From NCBI GenBank assembly GCA_016710135.1, contig JADJLM010000002.1, forward strand, positions 372,001-436,000: a stretch of DNA of 64,000 bases. The letters run 5' to 3'. This DNA is from Nitrosomonas sp. (GTDB taxonomy: Bacteria > Pseudomonadota > Gammaproteobacteria > Burkholderiales > Nitrosomonadaceae). The notes under the pieces were generated by a model. The model was not told the origin of the DNA. It did not search any database and worked only from the letters and a program-made list of their open reading frames with translations. Made by a program: the position numbers and the translations under genes. Below, piece after piece: positions 48,454 to 59,821 of the stretch (position 1 is the stretch's first letter; each line of letters begins with the position of its first letter).

Positions 48454-48509
48454 TAATTAAAAATGCTGGTTTGTATTTTCTCAATAACCGTAACAAAAAG
48501 GATAGCACC

Positions 48510-49433
48510 ATGTCGAAATTACCTGTACGTAGCCGAATTTATCAAAATCATCACTTCGATAGCACGCGCTGGGATTATTTCGAGCCACGGTCGACTGATA
48601 TTATTGTAGCCACCTCTTATAAAGCGGGGACTACCTGGACGCAGGCTATTGTAGCGCACTTGCTTTTTCAGGATGGCAATTTTCCCGCGCCGCCGACTGA
48701 AATGTCACCCTGGCTCGATATGCGTATCATGCCGTTGGAAATTATCTTGAATCGTCTAAAAGCCCAAGAACATCGGCGCTTTATCAAAACACACCTGCCT
48801 TTAGATGGGATGATTTACCATCCGCACTTTAAATATCTCTATATTGCTCGAGATCCAAGGGATGTATTCATGTCGCTCTGGAATCACTACACGGGTATGA
48901 AAGAAGAAATTTTTATGCTAATGAATGGTTTGCCTGGACGAGTTGGGGAAGAATTACCTCATCCACCGGAGAGCATCCATACCTTCTGGCAAAATTGGAT
49001 AACTCGCGGTGGTTTTGTTTGGGAAAACGACGGCTGGCCGTACTGGTCTCATCTTTCCAATGTGCAATCGTGGTGGAATTTTCGGCATTTACCCAATATT
49101 CAATTATTTCATTATAGCGATATGCTGGAAAATACCGAGCGTGAAATACGCAGAATGGCTGAGTTCCTTGAGATTGAAGTCCCTGAGGATGCCTGGCCAC
49201 GGATTGTGAAAGCAGTTTCTTTCAATGAAATGAAACGTGAAGGCGAGAAATATGCACCCAGTGGTGGACATCTTTGGAAAGGTGGTGCGCAAGCCTTTCT
49301 TTACAAGGGCAGTAATGGCCGCTGGCGTGACGTGTTATCGGAGCCAGAATTGATGCTTTATGATCAAGCCTGCAAGCGAACATTGAGTGCAGATTGTCGA
49401 GCGTGGTTGGAAAGTGGGAGAGGAGTAATATAA
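48510..49433 (+). CDS. Sulfotransferase, cytosolic type
   Basis: 307 residues from the ATG at 48510 (MSKLPVRSRIYQ). The PAPS 5'-phosphosulfate loop TSYKAGTTWTQ (about 31-41) and the 3'-phosphate motif RDPRDVFMSLWNHY (about 115-128) are both present, with KTHLPLD containing the catalytic-side residues and GHLWKGGAQAFLYKGSNGRW near the end. Transfers sulfate to an alcohol or amine group of an unknown acceptor. The frame runs further upstream but without coding character. Convergent with the ABC operon. Confidence 0.88.
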   Translation: MSKLPVRSRIYQNHHFDSTRWDYFEPRSTDIIVATSYKAGTTWTQAIVAHLLFQDGNFPAPPTEMSPWLDMRIMPLEIILNRLKAQEHRRFIKTHLPLDGMIYHPHFKYLYIARDPRDVFMSLWNHYTGMKEEIFMLMNGLPGRVGEELPHPPESIHTFWQNWITRGGFVWENDGWPYWSHLSNVQSWWNFRHLPNIQLFHYSDMLENTEREIRRMAEFLEIEVPEDAWPRIVKAVSFNEMKREGEKYAPSGGHLWKGGAQAFLYKGSNGRWRDVLSEPELMLYDQACKRTLSADCRAWLESGRGVI

Positions 49434-49491
49434 TTTTTTTCGTAACGATGATCTCGTTGTTCAATTAGAAATTAAAGCTGCTAAGTGTGGA

Positions 49492-50691
49492 TTACTCGCT
49501 CCTCAGCGCATCGATTGGATTTAGGCGTGCTGCTTGAATCGCTGGAAAGACACCAGCAATCAGCCCAATCAAAGTGGAGATGCCAAGCGCGATACTCACA
49601 AACTGCCAGGGAATGTTGACTGGTAAAGCACTGACGAAGATTTTAAGCAGAAAAGCGATACTCGTGCCAATAGCAAGACCTGCTAGGCCGCCGATTGTTG
49701 AAAGAATGGTCGATTCCAGGAGAAACAACGTTCTAATACGAGCTCGCGTAGCACCGAGTGCGTTGAGTAGACCGATTTCAGTGATGCGTTCTGTGACGGT
49801 AATATGCATGAGGGTGACCATGCCAACTGCACCCACCAGTAATGAAATTCCACCGAGTGCAGCGACCGCGAACGTGAGTACTTTTAAAACCGTAGAAAGC
49901 GTATTTAACATTTGTTTTTGCGGCGTGATGGTGAAATCTTCTCTGCCATGACGCTCGATGAGAATACGTTGTAAATCTTCGGTAACGAGGTTAACAGGAA
50001 ATTCCGGAGGATAAACTGCTTGGATTTCCATCACACCTTCGCGATTGAAGACTTCTAGTGCGCGTGCAGTAGGGATAAACACTGTATCGTCCAAATCAAA
50101 GCCAAGTACTTGCCCTTTTGCGGTCATGACGCCGATCACACGAAAGCGTGAGCTACCTACTTGCAGAATGGCACCTAGTGGATTCATGGCTCCAAATAAT
50201 TCCTGATGGACTTTAGCACCGAGTACAGCAAAAGCGCGTGGATTGCGGGGGTCGTCGGCAGGCAAATACTGACCGATCGCTACATTCATATTAAACGCTT
50301 TATCGAAATCGGGCCCTTGCCCATAAACAGTTACTCGGCGGCTAAGTCCTTCTGCACGGACTTCTGCATTGCCAAATACCGTTGCATTAATGTACTGGAT
50401 ATAGCGCGATGTTTTCAAAGCAAGTGCATCTTCGATCGTGAGGATGCGTGCACTGCCAATTGAACCGACAGAGCCGCCATGTGCGCGAATTTTTCCGGGA
50501 GTAATGTTGAGAATATTGGTGCCAAATTGTGTAAATTCGGAAAGTACAAAACGCTGAATACCTTCACCAATCGAAGTCAGTAGCAAAACAGCGGCTATAC
50601 CGATCGCGATACCGGATGCAGATAAGATCGTACGGCCGCGATGGGCTGATAGCGCATAAAGGGCAAACTGAAGCGATTCGATGAAATTCAT
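49492..50691 (-). CDS. ABC exporter permease, MacB/FtsX type (second)
   Basis: 399 residues. One N-terminal helix (TILSASGIAIGIAAVLLLTS), a MacB-type periplasmic domain, then three C-terminal helices of the FtsX domain (FAVAALGGISLLVGAVGMVT, ITEIGLLNALGATRARI). Last gene of the operon adaptor-ATPase-permease-permease; it overlaps the upstream permease by four bases. The pair likely forms a heterodimer that exports a lipid, peptide or toxin. Confidence 0.92.
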   Translation of the reverse strand: MNFIESLQFALYALSAHRGRTILSASGIAIGIAAVLLLTSIGEGIQRFVLSEFTQFGTNILNITPGKIRAHGGSVGSIGSARILTIEDALALKTSRYIQYINATVFGNAEVRAEGLSRRVTVYGQGPDFDKAFNMNVAIGQYLPADDPRNPRAFAVLGAKVHQELFGAMNPLGAILQVGSSRFRVIGVMTAKGQVLGFDLDDTVFIPTARALEVFNREGVMEIQAVYPPEFPVNLVTEDLQRILIERHGREDFTITPQKQMLNTLSTVLKVLTFAVAALGGISLLVGAVGMVTLMHITVTERITEIGLLNALGATRARIRTLFLLESTILSTIGGLAGLAIGTSIAFLLKIFVSALPVNIPWQFVSIALGISTLIGLIAGVFPAIQAARLNPIDALRSE

Positions 50692-51890
50692 TTGCTACCG
50701 AGCGCTTTTACTGGATCAAGGCGCGATGCGCGAATGGCTGGCAAAATACCTGCAATGATGCCGGTTCCAATCGCGACAATAATACCAGCAATGCAGGCCC
50801 AGACCGGTGGCCAGGCTGGTAGAAGTGGGTAAGCTATTCGTATCAATAGGCTACCGAATTGGCCTAAAATGAAACCAATGATTGCACCAACCATTGACAG
50901 CCAAGTGGCTTCAGCCAGAAACAGATAGCGAATATCGTGTGATTGAGCGCCAATTGCTTTAAATAATCCGATCTCAGCTGTGCGTTGACTGACTGAAACC
51001 AGCATGACATTCATGACAAGTATGCCTGCAACCGCTAAACTGATGGCAGCAATACCAGCAACACCGAGTGTCAGTGCATTAAGAATGCGGTCAAAGGTTG
51101 ATAATACGGCGTCTTGGGTAATAACTGTGACATCATCTTCGCCATCATGGCGTTGAATGAGCATTTCTTGTATCGCTTGCTTAGTGGTTGGGATATCGCT
51201 ACGGTTCCTGACTTCAATCAAAATACGAAACAGTGAAGTAGTATTAAATAGCGCCTGAGCCTGATAAATCGGGATGATCACAATTTCGTCGGAATTAAAC
51301 CCCATGGTTTCTCCCTGACTTGTCAATACGCCGGAGACGATAAATCGTCGATCAGCCAACCGAACTCTTTGACCAACGGCACTACCATCCGGGAAAAATT
51401 CTTTGGCGAGCTTAGCGCCCAATACAATTTGTGCATTATTCTCAGAACCTTGATTGAGGAACCCGCCTTGAGCAAGTTCCATATGGCGAATCGGCAATAG
51501 ATCGACCGTACTGCCCAACACCGTGACTTCGCGTAACCGGCTCGCACCCGCAAGTTCCGCAGCGCCGACATTAAGCGGTGCATAGCGTCGAATTTGGGGT
51601 ATGTATCCTAACCAACGTGCATCCTCTAAGGTCAGTTCACGGGGTGTTTGCCCCATGGCAGCACCAGGAAAACTACCTGCTGTTTCGGCCCGGCCGGGTA
51701 GAACGATAATTAGGTTGGTTCCAATCGAAGAAAATTGTTGAATGACATAACGTCGTGCACCGTCTCCTAGTGCGGTCAAAACGATAACAGCGGCTACTCC
51801 CAAAGCCATAGCGAGAACGATAAGAAACGAACGAGTCGGGTAGCTTTTTAGCGTATTCAACGAAAATTGTAGAATATCGGCGAGCTTCAT
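50688..51890 (-). CDS. ABC exporter permease, MacB/FtsX type (first)
   Basis: 400 residues with the same plan as its downstream partner: N-terminal helix (FLIVLAMALGVAAVIVLTA), periplasmic MacB domain, three C-terminal helices (RTAEIGLFKAIGAQSHDIRY coupling region). It overlaps the ATPase gene and the next permease by four bases each, so translation is coupled. Confidence 0.92.
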   Translation of the reverse strand: MKLADILQFSLNTLKSYPTRSFLIVLAMALGVAAVIVLTALGDGARRYVIQQFSSIGTNLIIVLPGRAETAGSFPGAAMGQTPRELTLEDARWLGYIPQIRRYAPLNVGAAELAGASRLREVTVLGSTVDLLPIRHMELAQGGFLNQGSENNAQIVLGAKLAKEFFPDGSAVGQRVRLADRRFIVSGVLTSQGETMGFNSDEIVIIPIYQAQALFNTTSLFRILIEVRNRSDIPTTKQAIQEMLIQRHDGEDDVTVITQDAVLSTFDRILNALTLGVAGIAAISLAVAGILVMNVMLVSVSQRTAEIGLFKAIGAQSHDIRYLFLAEATWLSMVGAIIGFILGQFGSLLIRIAYPLLPAWPPVWACIAGIIVAIGTGIIAGILPAIRASRLDPVKALGSK

Positions 51891-52558
51891 CGTTCGTCAG
51901 TGACGATGCTACCGTCGCGCATGGCGATGCGGCGGTGTGCGCGTAATCCAAGTTCGCGATCATGCGTGACGATGATCAGCGTCGTTCCGCTGTGGTGGAG
52001 ATTTTCCAGCAAGGTGATGACTTCTGATCCAATACGGTGATCGAGATTACCAGTTGGCTCGTCTGCCAATAATGCAGTAGGTTGCAGAATGGTGGCGCGT
52101 GCAATTGCAACACGCTGCCGCTGACCACCCGATAACTCTGCAGGACGATGGTGTGCGCGCTCAACTAAATTAAATGCTAGCAAAGCAGCTTCAACGCGCT
52201 GCTTACGTTCACTGGGGGCAATACCCGCAAGAATCAGAGGTAGTTCGATATTTTCAGCAGCAGTCAGTCGTGGAATAAGGTGGAATGACTGAAATACAAA
52301 GCCAATTTTGTCTCGACGAACTTGAGCCTGCTCTGATTCGGATAAATCGGTAACATCACTACCATCTAAAAGATATCGCCCGCTATTGGGGCGATCGAGT
52401 AGTCCAATCACATTGAGTAACGTCGATTTTCCCGAGCCGGAGGGCCCCATAATGGAAACATATTCGCCGGCAATAATTTTTAAATTAATCTGATTCAGCG
52501 CATGAATTGTTTGATCACCCATCTGAAAAGTACGACAGATACCTAAAAGTTCGATCAC
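51887..52558 (-). CDS. ABC transporter ATPase, MacB/LolD type
   Basis: 223 residues. Walker A GPSGSGKST, signature LSGGQRQRVAIARA, Walker B ALLADEPTGNLD and the switch His in IIVTHDRE. Size and motif context fit the ATPases of the tripartite MacAB-like exporters. Overlaps both neighbours by four bases. Confidence 0.96.
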   Translation of the reverse strand: MIELLGICRTFQMGDQTIHALNQINLKIIAGEYVSIMGPSGSGKSTLLNVIGLLDRPNSGRYLLDGSDVTDLSESEQAQVRRDKIGFVFQSFHLIPRLTAAENIELPLILAGIAPSERKQRVEAALLAFNLVERAHHRPAELSGGQRQRVAIARATILQPTALLADEPTGNLDHRIGSEVITLLENLHHSGTTLIIVTHDRELGLRAHRRIAMRDGSIVTDER

Positions 52559-53710
52559 GATGGCGGGCCTTTGGGTTTGACTTGAATACCGGGGGTAATC
52601 GTTTCGATATCGGAAGCGATTAATACTTGATCACCTACTTGTAAGCCGCTGATGACTTCTGTATACGCCCAGTTTGAAAGCCCGATTTCTAGAATACATT
52701 CTTCAAGTCGATTTTGAAGACCTAATACCCATACTTTATTGCGCTGGCGGATTGCTTGGGTTGGAATTCGTAACACTTGCTCGCGTTGGTCAGTAATGAT
52801 TTCAACATCTGCGCTGTAACCTACTAACAACGCTTGAGTTGAGTTTTCTACAAAATTGACTTCAACATCAACAGTTCTCGCTTGTTTCTCAATCTCTGTT
52901 ACATAAGGGGCGATACGCCGGACTATACCAGCAAATGTTTGACTAGTTAATGCATCGAGTGTAATACGTGCCTTTTGTCCAATCGCAAGCTTGGGCGCAT
53001 CAATTTCATCCATGGGTGCACTGACATAAAGACATGAGTCATCGATTAAATCGATTGCAGGCGGCGTTGGAATACCAGGAGGAGATGGGGTTGTATACTC
53101 ACCGAGTTCTCCGGTTACCTGAGCAATGACACCCGAAAAAGGTGCATTGAGCAGGGTGCGGTTAAGATTGGCTTGAGTTTACCTCAAGTTGTGCTTGAGC
53201 ACGCTTCACATCTGCGGTCGCAGCGGCACAGCTGGCTTGTTGCGCCGCCGCATTTGCCTCGGCATCTTCGGCGCGCTGTGAACTGACAAAGCCTTTTGCA
53301 ACGAGCTGCTGGGTTCGTTTGGATTCTCGTTGTGCATTATTAGCGATAATACAACTTTCCCGCTGACGACTCTCGGTTGTGACCAGTTGCTGCGTTGCAA
53401 GCTCATGTTGTGCAGTAAGATCAGCGTTCCAAAGTTCCAGTAAACGCTGCCCCTGGACAACGCGTTCCCCTTCTTTTACTAAAAGCTTAACAATCTGACC
53501 ACCTGCAGCAGGTGCTAGTTTTGCCCGTCGGCAAGCTTTAATCGTCCCAGCTCGAGTATTGACGACAATAGCCTCCACGGTACCAAGAGCGGCAGTTGCA
53601 AACTCTACTTCGATCGGTGGTTTGCGTGACACATGCCAACCGATATAGCTCACGACCGAGATTGTAATAAGAATGATTAGTGAACGGCTGATAATTTTAT
53701 TTTTTTGCAT
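52555..53710 (-). CDS. Periplasmic adaptor, HlyD/MacA type (one frameshift)
   Basis: About 385 residues when repaired. One N-terminal helix (SLIILITISVVSYIGWHV), a biotinyl-lipoyl half (IVKLLVKEGERVVQGQRLLE), a coiled-coil hairpin (LVTTESRQRESCIIANNAQR), then beta-barrel parts (DEIDAPKLAIGQKARITLDA). The frame breaks near 53160-53170 at the end of the coiled coil, in AGCCAATC, where a GCCAA repeat unit may have been lost; beyond it NLNRTLLNAPFSGVIAQVTG continues. It would link the permeases to an outer-membrane channel that is not in the window. Confidence 0.87.
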
Positions 53711-53779
53711 GATGAGGATATGTAAGGCCTAAGCATGTAGCCCGTCTGATGATCGATATTTTAGATTAAATCGGAGTGT

Positions 53780-54334
53780 CTAGAGTTGCGCGCGGTGGTG
53801 GCGCTTATGCCAGGCATGAATAACATAAAACCGCCAAACCAGTCGAACTAAAAAATAGCCGGTGATGGCAAGTAATGATGCAAGCAAGACCAATCCGATG
53901 ATCAACGGCTTTCCAAAAGAGGTGAGCCAAGTCACGACAGCCGGCATCCATTCAGAAAAGGGTTTGTCAGCTAAATTAAGTTCCAATGGTGGAAGATTAT
54001 TCATGCCATTATCGATAAAAAAACTGCCCAGTAAGTATGCGACCCAATAGAGCGGTAGAATCGTAAATGGATTTGAATAGAGTGTTGTCAAAGCAGCAAC
54101 CGGTAAATTCACTTTAAAGGTGATGGAAAATAAAGCGGCAAAGAAGAATTGAACTGGGTTGCTACCAGGAATGAGTCCCGCGAATAAACCGGCAGCGAAG
54201 CCACCTGCCACCGAACGGCGATGTAAGTGCCACAAATTATGATGATGCAACAGTTCGCCAAAAAAATTGATAAATCGATTCTGTCGAATACTTTCGTGAG
54301 AAGGGAGATATTTTTTAAAAATTTTTCGAAACAC
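53780..54334 (-). CDS. DUF2062 membrane protein
   Basis: 184 residues. The core GGFAAGLFAGLIPGSNPVQF and NPFTILPLYWVAYLLGSFF identify the family; three or four membrane helices. Function unknown; some relatives are fused to glycosyltransferases. A basic N-terminus and C-terminus (HAWHKRHHRAQL) face the cytosol. Frame intact. Confidence 0.88.
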   Translation of the reverse strand: MFRKIFKKYLPSHESIRQNRFINFFGELLHHHNLWHLHRRSVAGGFAAGLFAGLIPGSNPVQFFFAALFSITFKVNLPVAALTTLYSNPFTILPLYWVAYLLGSFFIDNGMNNLPPLELNLADKPFSEWMPAVVTWLTSFGKPLIIGLVLLASLLAITGYFLVRLVWRFYVIHAWHKRHHRAQL

Positions 54335-54489
54335 AGGTATATTTTCTCGAAATACTATGCACTATGGAGTATCAAAAATAAATTTTGTTTCATACTAACG
54401 ATTAATCGAGTAATGTTCCATCATATTGCAGCTAAACGTTGTAAAAAAATAATATACAGCAATTTATATACATAATTTGAAGGTGGTTT

Positions 54490-56141
54490 ATGACTGAAGC
54501 GACTGACCTAGGCACAATCTCTATTTTTCAAATGCCCTACATTTTAGCAAATCGTAAACAACCTGCTGAGATAAAGGATACAAGGCCTACTGAAACGGAA
54601 TATGGCGTGCTTGATCCAAAAACATTTGATGCCGTCGAAGTGGATGCACTATTTGAGGGAATGAATCATGCTGAGACTCAAATCGGTCAGGCTGTCTTGT
54701 ATCGTTCTTTAGCTCGACCTACACATCATGCTGAGCTGCTTCAAAAAAAGCATGAAGCGTTGCGAGAATTAGCGATAAATCCCTTGTTACTGGCCGCTTA
54801 TGAGCAGTATATTAAGAAAATGGTTGATGGAGAAGAAGCGCTTTACCATTTGCTGTATGGCGAGTTTTTGGGTGGATTCACTACAGATCACCCTAAGAAT
54901 AGAGCTGGGAAACTTGAATTTGGAGGGTATGGTTATCGACAGTTCATTGATGGAACTGAATTCGCTGTCGATCTGGTAGAAGACGCTCGTGAACTACCGC
55001 TGACACAAAGTTCCTATTTGCAGGAATTACTTCAGGCAATTCGTGATTTCGAGGGTTCAAAAATTTATGCGCTGATGCATGGCCCTTTTTACGTCATCGA
55101 TGGCAAATTTAAAACTAAAGCTGAAAAATCGCCTTATTTACCGATTCCTCGATTCCGGCCGTCGATGTTCAAGTGGTTGCCAAATCTGATTTTTGTTCTG
55201 ATTGTGAGTGGCTTGCTTTATTTCTTCGAGAATATGTTGGTGGAATTGGGTGCCAATTATATTGGATACGGTATTTTAATACTGATGGTGCCAATTTTTC
55301 CGATCATTGCACAGGCTGTAAGTTCTTCAGACCGGGATTCTGTTATTTATCCATTACAGAAGCTTTTTCGACAAAGCTCGGAGCTAGCAAAGGCGATGGA
55401 GGCGTTTGGCATGCTCGATGAACTTTTATCGCTGCATCGCTATGCCAAGGCACCTCATCATGAGATGGTTTTGCCTGAGATTATGTCCGCTAGTCAACAT
55501 ACGCTGATAGCAATACAAGCTAGAAATCCTTTGCTCATGAACACTAATACTCATTATGTAGCGAATGATGTGAAACTGGATGCGGCAAACCGTTTATTGA
55601 TTATTACAGGCCCCAATAGTGGTGGTAAAACGGCTTATTGCAAAATGATCGTGCAACTTCAGCTATTAGGGCAAGCTGGAAGTTATGTACCGGCAGCCGT
55701 TGCGCGTATAGTGCCTGCCGAGCACATTTTTTACCAAGTACCTGACCCAGGGAAGTTAGAGGAAGGAATGGGTCGTTTTGCACATGAGCTGAAACAGACC
55801 CGTGAGATTTTTTCAATTCGACATCACTTAGCTTGGTTATTTTGGATGAATTGGCAGAGGGGACGACGTTTGAAGAGAAAATGACGTTGTCTGAATATGT
55901 TTTAAAGGGATTTCATCAATTGGGTGCATCAACGCTATTAGTGACACATAATCATGAACTCTGTGAGCGGTTACTCAGTGAAGGAATTGGAAGTTATCTG
56001 CAAGTGGAATTTTTGCAAGGTGAACCGACTCATCGATTAATTCCCGGTATTTCGCGAGTCAGTCATGCTGACCGCGTTGCCAGTGCAATTGGATTTAGCA
56101 AAGCCGATGTGGAAAAACATCTTGAATCTTTAAAAGCCTGA
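54490..56141 (+). CDS. MutS-like ATPase with membrane segments (one frameshift)
   Basis: About 550 residues when repaired. The C-terminal third is a MutS-type ABC ATPase: Walker A GPNSGGKT, a signature-like GMGRFAHELKQTREIF, Walker B LVILDELAEGT and LLVTHNHEL. The front part resembles the MutS lever/clamp region but there is no mismatch-recognition domain. Two hydrophobic helices lie at about residues 231-280 (LPNLIFVLIVSGLLYFF and GYGILILMVPIFPIIAQAV). TTTTTT at 55808-55813 should be seven T, giving REIFFNSTSLSLVILDELAE. Role unknown. Confidence 0.85.
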
Positions 56142-56161
56142 CGATGTTTGTGGATAATATT

Positions 56162-58426
56162 CTATTTGCCACTTTTGTAAGAATATTGATAGACGTATTT
56201 GCCATACCCATAACCAGGACGTGAAGTGAGCTCTGGCAAATCGTTAAATACAATACCTTTTAAATTAACACCTGCTTGGATCAGTCTTTTAGTACTTTGC
56301 TCCAATTCTCTTGCGGGATGCTGTCCTGCTTTGATGACCATCAGCGTGGCACCAGCCAGGCGACCGATTACGGCAGCATCTGTAACAGCAAGAATAGGCG
56401 GAGAATCAATGATGACTAAATCATATTGTTTACTAAGTTTATCTAGAATATTTGTGAAACGCTCATGCAGCAATAATTCGGACGGATTGGGTGGTATAGC
56501 CCCCGTTGCAATGAAGTCAAAATGTGCATCCTCGATGGGGTGAATGGCTTCTTCTAGACTAATCGAATCAAAAATAAGCTCGGATAAACCATTTTCCTCG
56601 ATTAACACCGAGCACTTTATTGATGTAGCCTCGGCGCATATCGCCATCAATGAGCAGCAGTTTTTTACCTGCATCAGCCATAACGACAGCTAAATTGACG
56701 GAAACGAAGGTTTTACCAATACCGGGACTGGGTCCAGTTATCATAATGATATTATTTTGTGCTTCGAGGAAGGCAAAGTGCAGGGTTGTTCTTAAGCTGC
56801 GCAAGCTCTCTACGGCGATATCCTCTTTGTTTTCGAGCGCAAGAATAACCGGTGAAGCCAAACTATTTGCTTGATTGCGCTTCAACTTGTTACTGAGTAC
56901 TTTTTGGAGCTTGCTATGCGGTATCGTTGCATATACCGGTGTATTAAGTAGCTTCTCAATTAAATCAGGATCTTCAATACCACGATTAAGGGATTTTCGG
57001 ATTAATGCAGTAATAATTCCAAATATAGTTCCTAAAACGAGTGCAATACCCATAATCAACACTTTTCTGGGTCTAATCGGCTCATCCGGCAGAATGGCGT
57101 AATCAATAATTCTAACGTTTCCAATGGTTCCTGCTTTTGCAATACGTAATGTTTGAGCGTTGTTAAGTAGCGTCGTATATAACTCAGTACTGACCTTTAC
57201 ATCTCTGGATAATTTTAGGATGGCCTGTTGCGTTTCAGGCAGAGTTTCTATTTTTTTATCTTGTGTGCTGATTTGGCCTTGTAGCCTTGCGATTTGTTTA
57301 TCGATTGCAATAATATGAGGATGTGATTCAGTAAACCGTTGCCTGAGTTCATCGCGTTTCTGCTGCAAAATAGTTGTTTGTGTTTTTAGTTCAACGGAGT
57401 TTTTGAGAATGTTCTGCATCTCAAGGTTCAAATCGACAGAGCCTTTTCGGGTACGATATTCGTTTAAGGCTGTTGTCGCAGCATCCAATTGATCTTTTAG
57501 AATTGGCAACTGTTTCTCGAGAAACTCCAGGGTTTTTTGTGATTCGGCTGATTTCTGGTCAACATTTTGTTGAACATAGATGTTGGCAATTTCATTTAAA
57601 ATGCTAACTGCTGTGTCAGGTAGAGATGACTCTACAGTCAATTCAAGCATACCTGTATTTTTGCCTTTTTCGGCAATCGAAATTCTTTCTTTGAGTTGGC
57701 GGATTGCTTGATTCTCAGATTGACGTACGATGGTGAAGTGCGTATCAGGTCGTGATTTCAACAATGAAACAAAAATGGCAATGGATTGGGAATAGCCTTC
57801 GATTTGCTTATTCGCGAGCTTGCCTACCTCTCCTTCCAGAATGATCGCATCCTTATAGAATAGTTTGAAAAAACCTTCTTGATCCGTCTTTAAAGTGAAT
57901 TCTTCATCTTCTAAAGCGAGAGGAACAATGAAGGTTTCAACCTGGATCATTTCTCCACCCCAAGCATATTGCGCTAATCCAAAGAGTGGATTTGAGACGC
58001 TACCATCTTGATTTCTATTTTGAAACTGTCGAGCAATGGCCTCTCCTACGACTGGGAAATATTGGGGTCTAGCCATCACATCGAGATGTAAGCTTTTTAT
58101 GGTTTTACCCAAAATCATTCTGGATTTGATTAACTCGATCTCAGCCATAACGGCTATCTTGCCTTCCATCAAACCTGCCAGAGGCTCTAGCTCGCCATTG
58201 AAGCTGAGTTTTCTTTAACTTGAAGCAAACCATCAGCTTTATAAATTGGCCTATCGAGCTGCGTTTTAGCAAGGCCGATTAGTACAGTAACCGTTGTTAT
58301 TAATAGAATTAGCCATTTACTGTCATAGAGCGTACTAAATAATTCACCTAAATTGATAACATCTTCATCATGGTTGAGAGAATATTCGAATGCAGCAGGT
58401 GAACGATCAGCAGGTAAATTGGACAT
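56162..58426 (-). CDS. Wzc-type polysaccharide co-polymerase / tyrosine autokinase (two frameshifts)
   Basis: About 755 residues when repaired. Wzz domain with first helix (WLILLITTVTVLIGLA), long coiled-coil and GNVR region, second helix (VLIMGIALVLGTIFGIITAL), then a BY-kinase domain: Walker A TGPSPGIGKTFVSVNLA, Walker A' LLIDGDMRRG, Walker B LVIIDSPPIL and a C-terminal tyrosine cluster (GYGYGKYVYQYSYKSGK). Breaks: near 58190 (one C missing, joining NSASMASLEPLAGLMEG) and at 56596-56597 (one base too many, joining VLGVNRENGLSELIF). Unlike the XrtA pair, chain-length and kinase parts are in one protein. Confidence 0.9.
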
Positions 58427-58473
58427 AGTATTGTTTGTTGTTAGCTTCTCACTAGTTAACTGTTGGTGGACTA

Positions 58474-59707
58474 TTATCGTGTCGTGCTGGGTGATGACGG
58501 AAATGCTCGAAAGGGTTGAATCCTTAAGACACCATCAAACGAATTTAATAAATTCACAGTGGGTTGAATTTGAGCAATGATTTGGTTCCAGCGAATACCC
58601 TCTGCCCTGTCGACATATATGACATCACGTGGTTGTAGTGGGAAGCGATCTGCTAATAGTAATGCGTCGGGTGATTTTGCATCAAGATGAAATATTTCTG
58701 ATTTACCAACGCCTCCTCTAAATACGAATATTCTGGCCGGGTCGGATGTTTCTTGATCAAATCCACCTGAGTCGCTGAGCGCTTCGGTTAATGTCATTCG
58801 CGCCTTATTCATGACCAGACTTCTAGAACGCCCAATACCGGCTCCACCAAGAACTCTAAAATTAGTTTTCACCTAATATGAAAACCTTGTTTAATGAGCT
58901 ATCCGGTACATTAAGTATATCGCCATGTTTTAGAAGCACGTTCTGAGTGATATCACCTCCTTCGTATAAGCTTAATAAGTTGATACTGTAGGTTTTATCA
59001 TCTCGCGTTAAGGTAATATTACGTTGATCCGCTTCAGCTTTGACGCCCCCCGCATTATTGATGGCTTCGAGCACGGTTAGCGGAATGTCTTTAACTAGCT
59101 GAATGCCAGGTTGTGCAACTTCACCGACGACATATACGCGTTGGCTACGGTAATCGGCAACACGGACATCTAATTGGGCATTCTCAATATATCTTGATAG
59201 TCGTTCGGTTAATTCATCACGAATTTCTTCCACCGTTCTTCCCGCTGCATGCACGATGCCTACATAGGGATAAAAAAAGGTTCCGTCCTCCCCAACTACA
59301 TTTCCCGCTTTCTCCGCTGCTCGAAATTGTCCTGCAGGAATTGTGAGTTCAGGGTGATCCCAAACCGTGATACTAAGGATATCACGGGGACCAACTCGAT
59401 ACTGAGTATAAGGCTCTGTCTCCATGGGGACGCCTTTAACGGTTCTTGAACCAATACGGTAATTAAAATAGTGATTGGCCACATTGTCAGGGCCAAGGCT
59501 GCGCGTATTGAAATCGCGCTCTAACGCTAAGATAAGCTCAGCATTAATGGGTTGAATATCTAGTTTTTTTAGAATTGTTTCATTATTCTCAGTTACCGGC
59601 ATTTTAACGCTCGATTGCCTAGAAAAAGGACTCATGTGTTGCCCTGGTACGATCGAGCAGGCGGGAAGTGCGCTCACAGCAAGTATTAAGAAAATTTTTA
59701 AATGCAT
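58474..59707 (-). CDS. Wza-type outer-membrane polysaccharide exporter (one frameshift)
   Basis: About 410 residues when repaired. Lipoprotein signal MHLKIFLILAVSALPACS with lipobox LPAC; AAGGAA six bases before the ATG at 59707 supports this start over one 29 codons upstream. Poly_export domain (YRVGPRDILSITVWDHPELT) and SLBB repeats (RVYVVGEVAQPGIQLV, TVLEAINNAGGVKAEADQ, LTEALSDSGGFDQETSD). The frame breaks near 58860-58866 (one T too many), after KVFILGEN. Cotranscribed with the Wzc gene. Confidence 0.9.
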
Positions 59708-59821
59708 AGAGTTCCTTATAAAAAAATGTCTACTATGTAAAAATTTTCGACATCGCAAGAGAGCATGTTTAAGCCATTCTGACTTTTTTGTCAAACTTGC
59801 GTTGCATGGATATACAGCTTA

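Noticed and set aside
48234..48509. 91-residue N-terminal extension of the sulfotransferase
   Set aside because: It is low in coding character, and another frame of the same stretch looks like a gene relic; the ATG at 48510 gives the normal family start.
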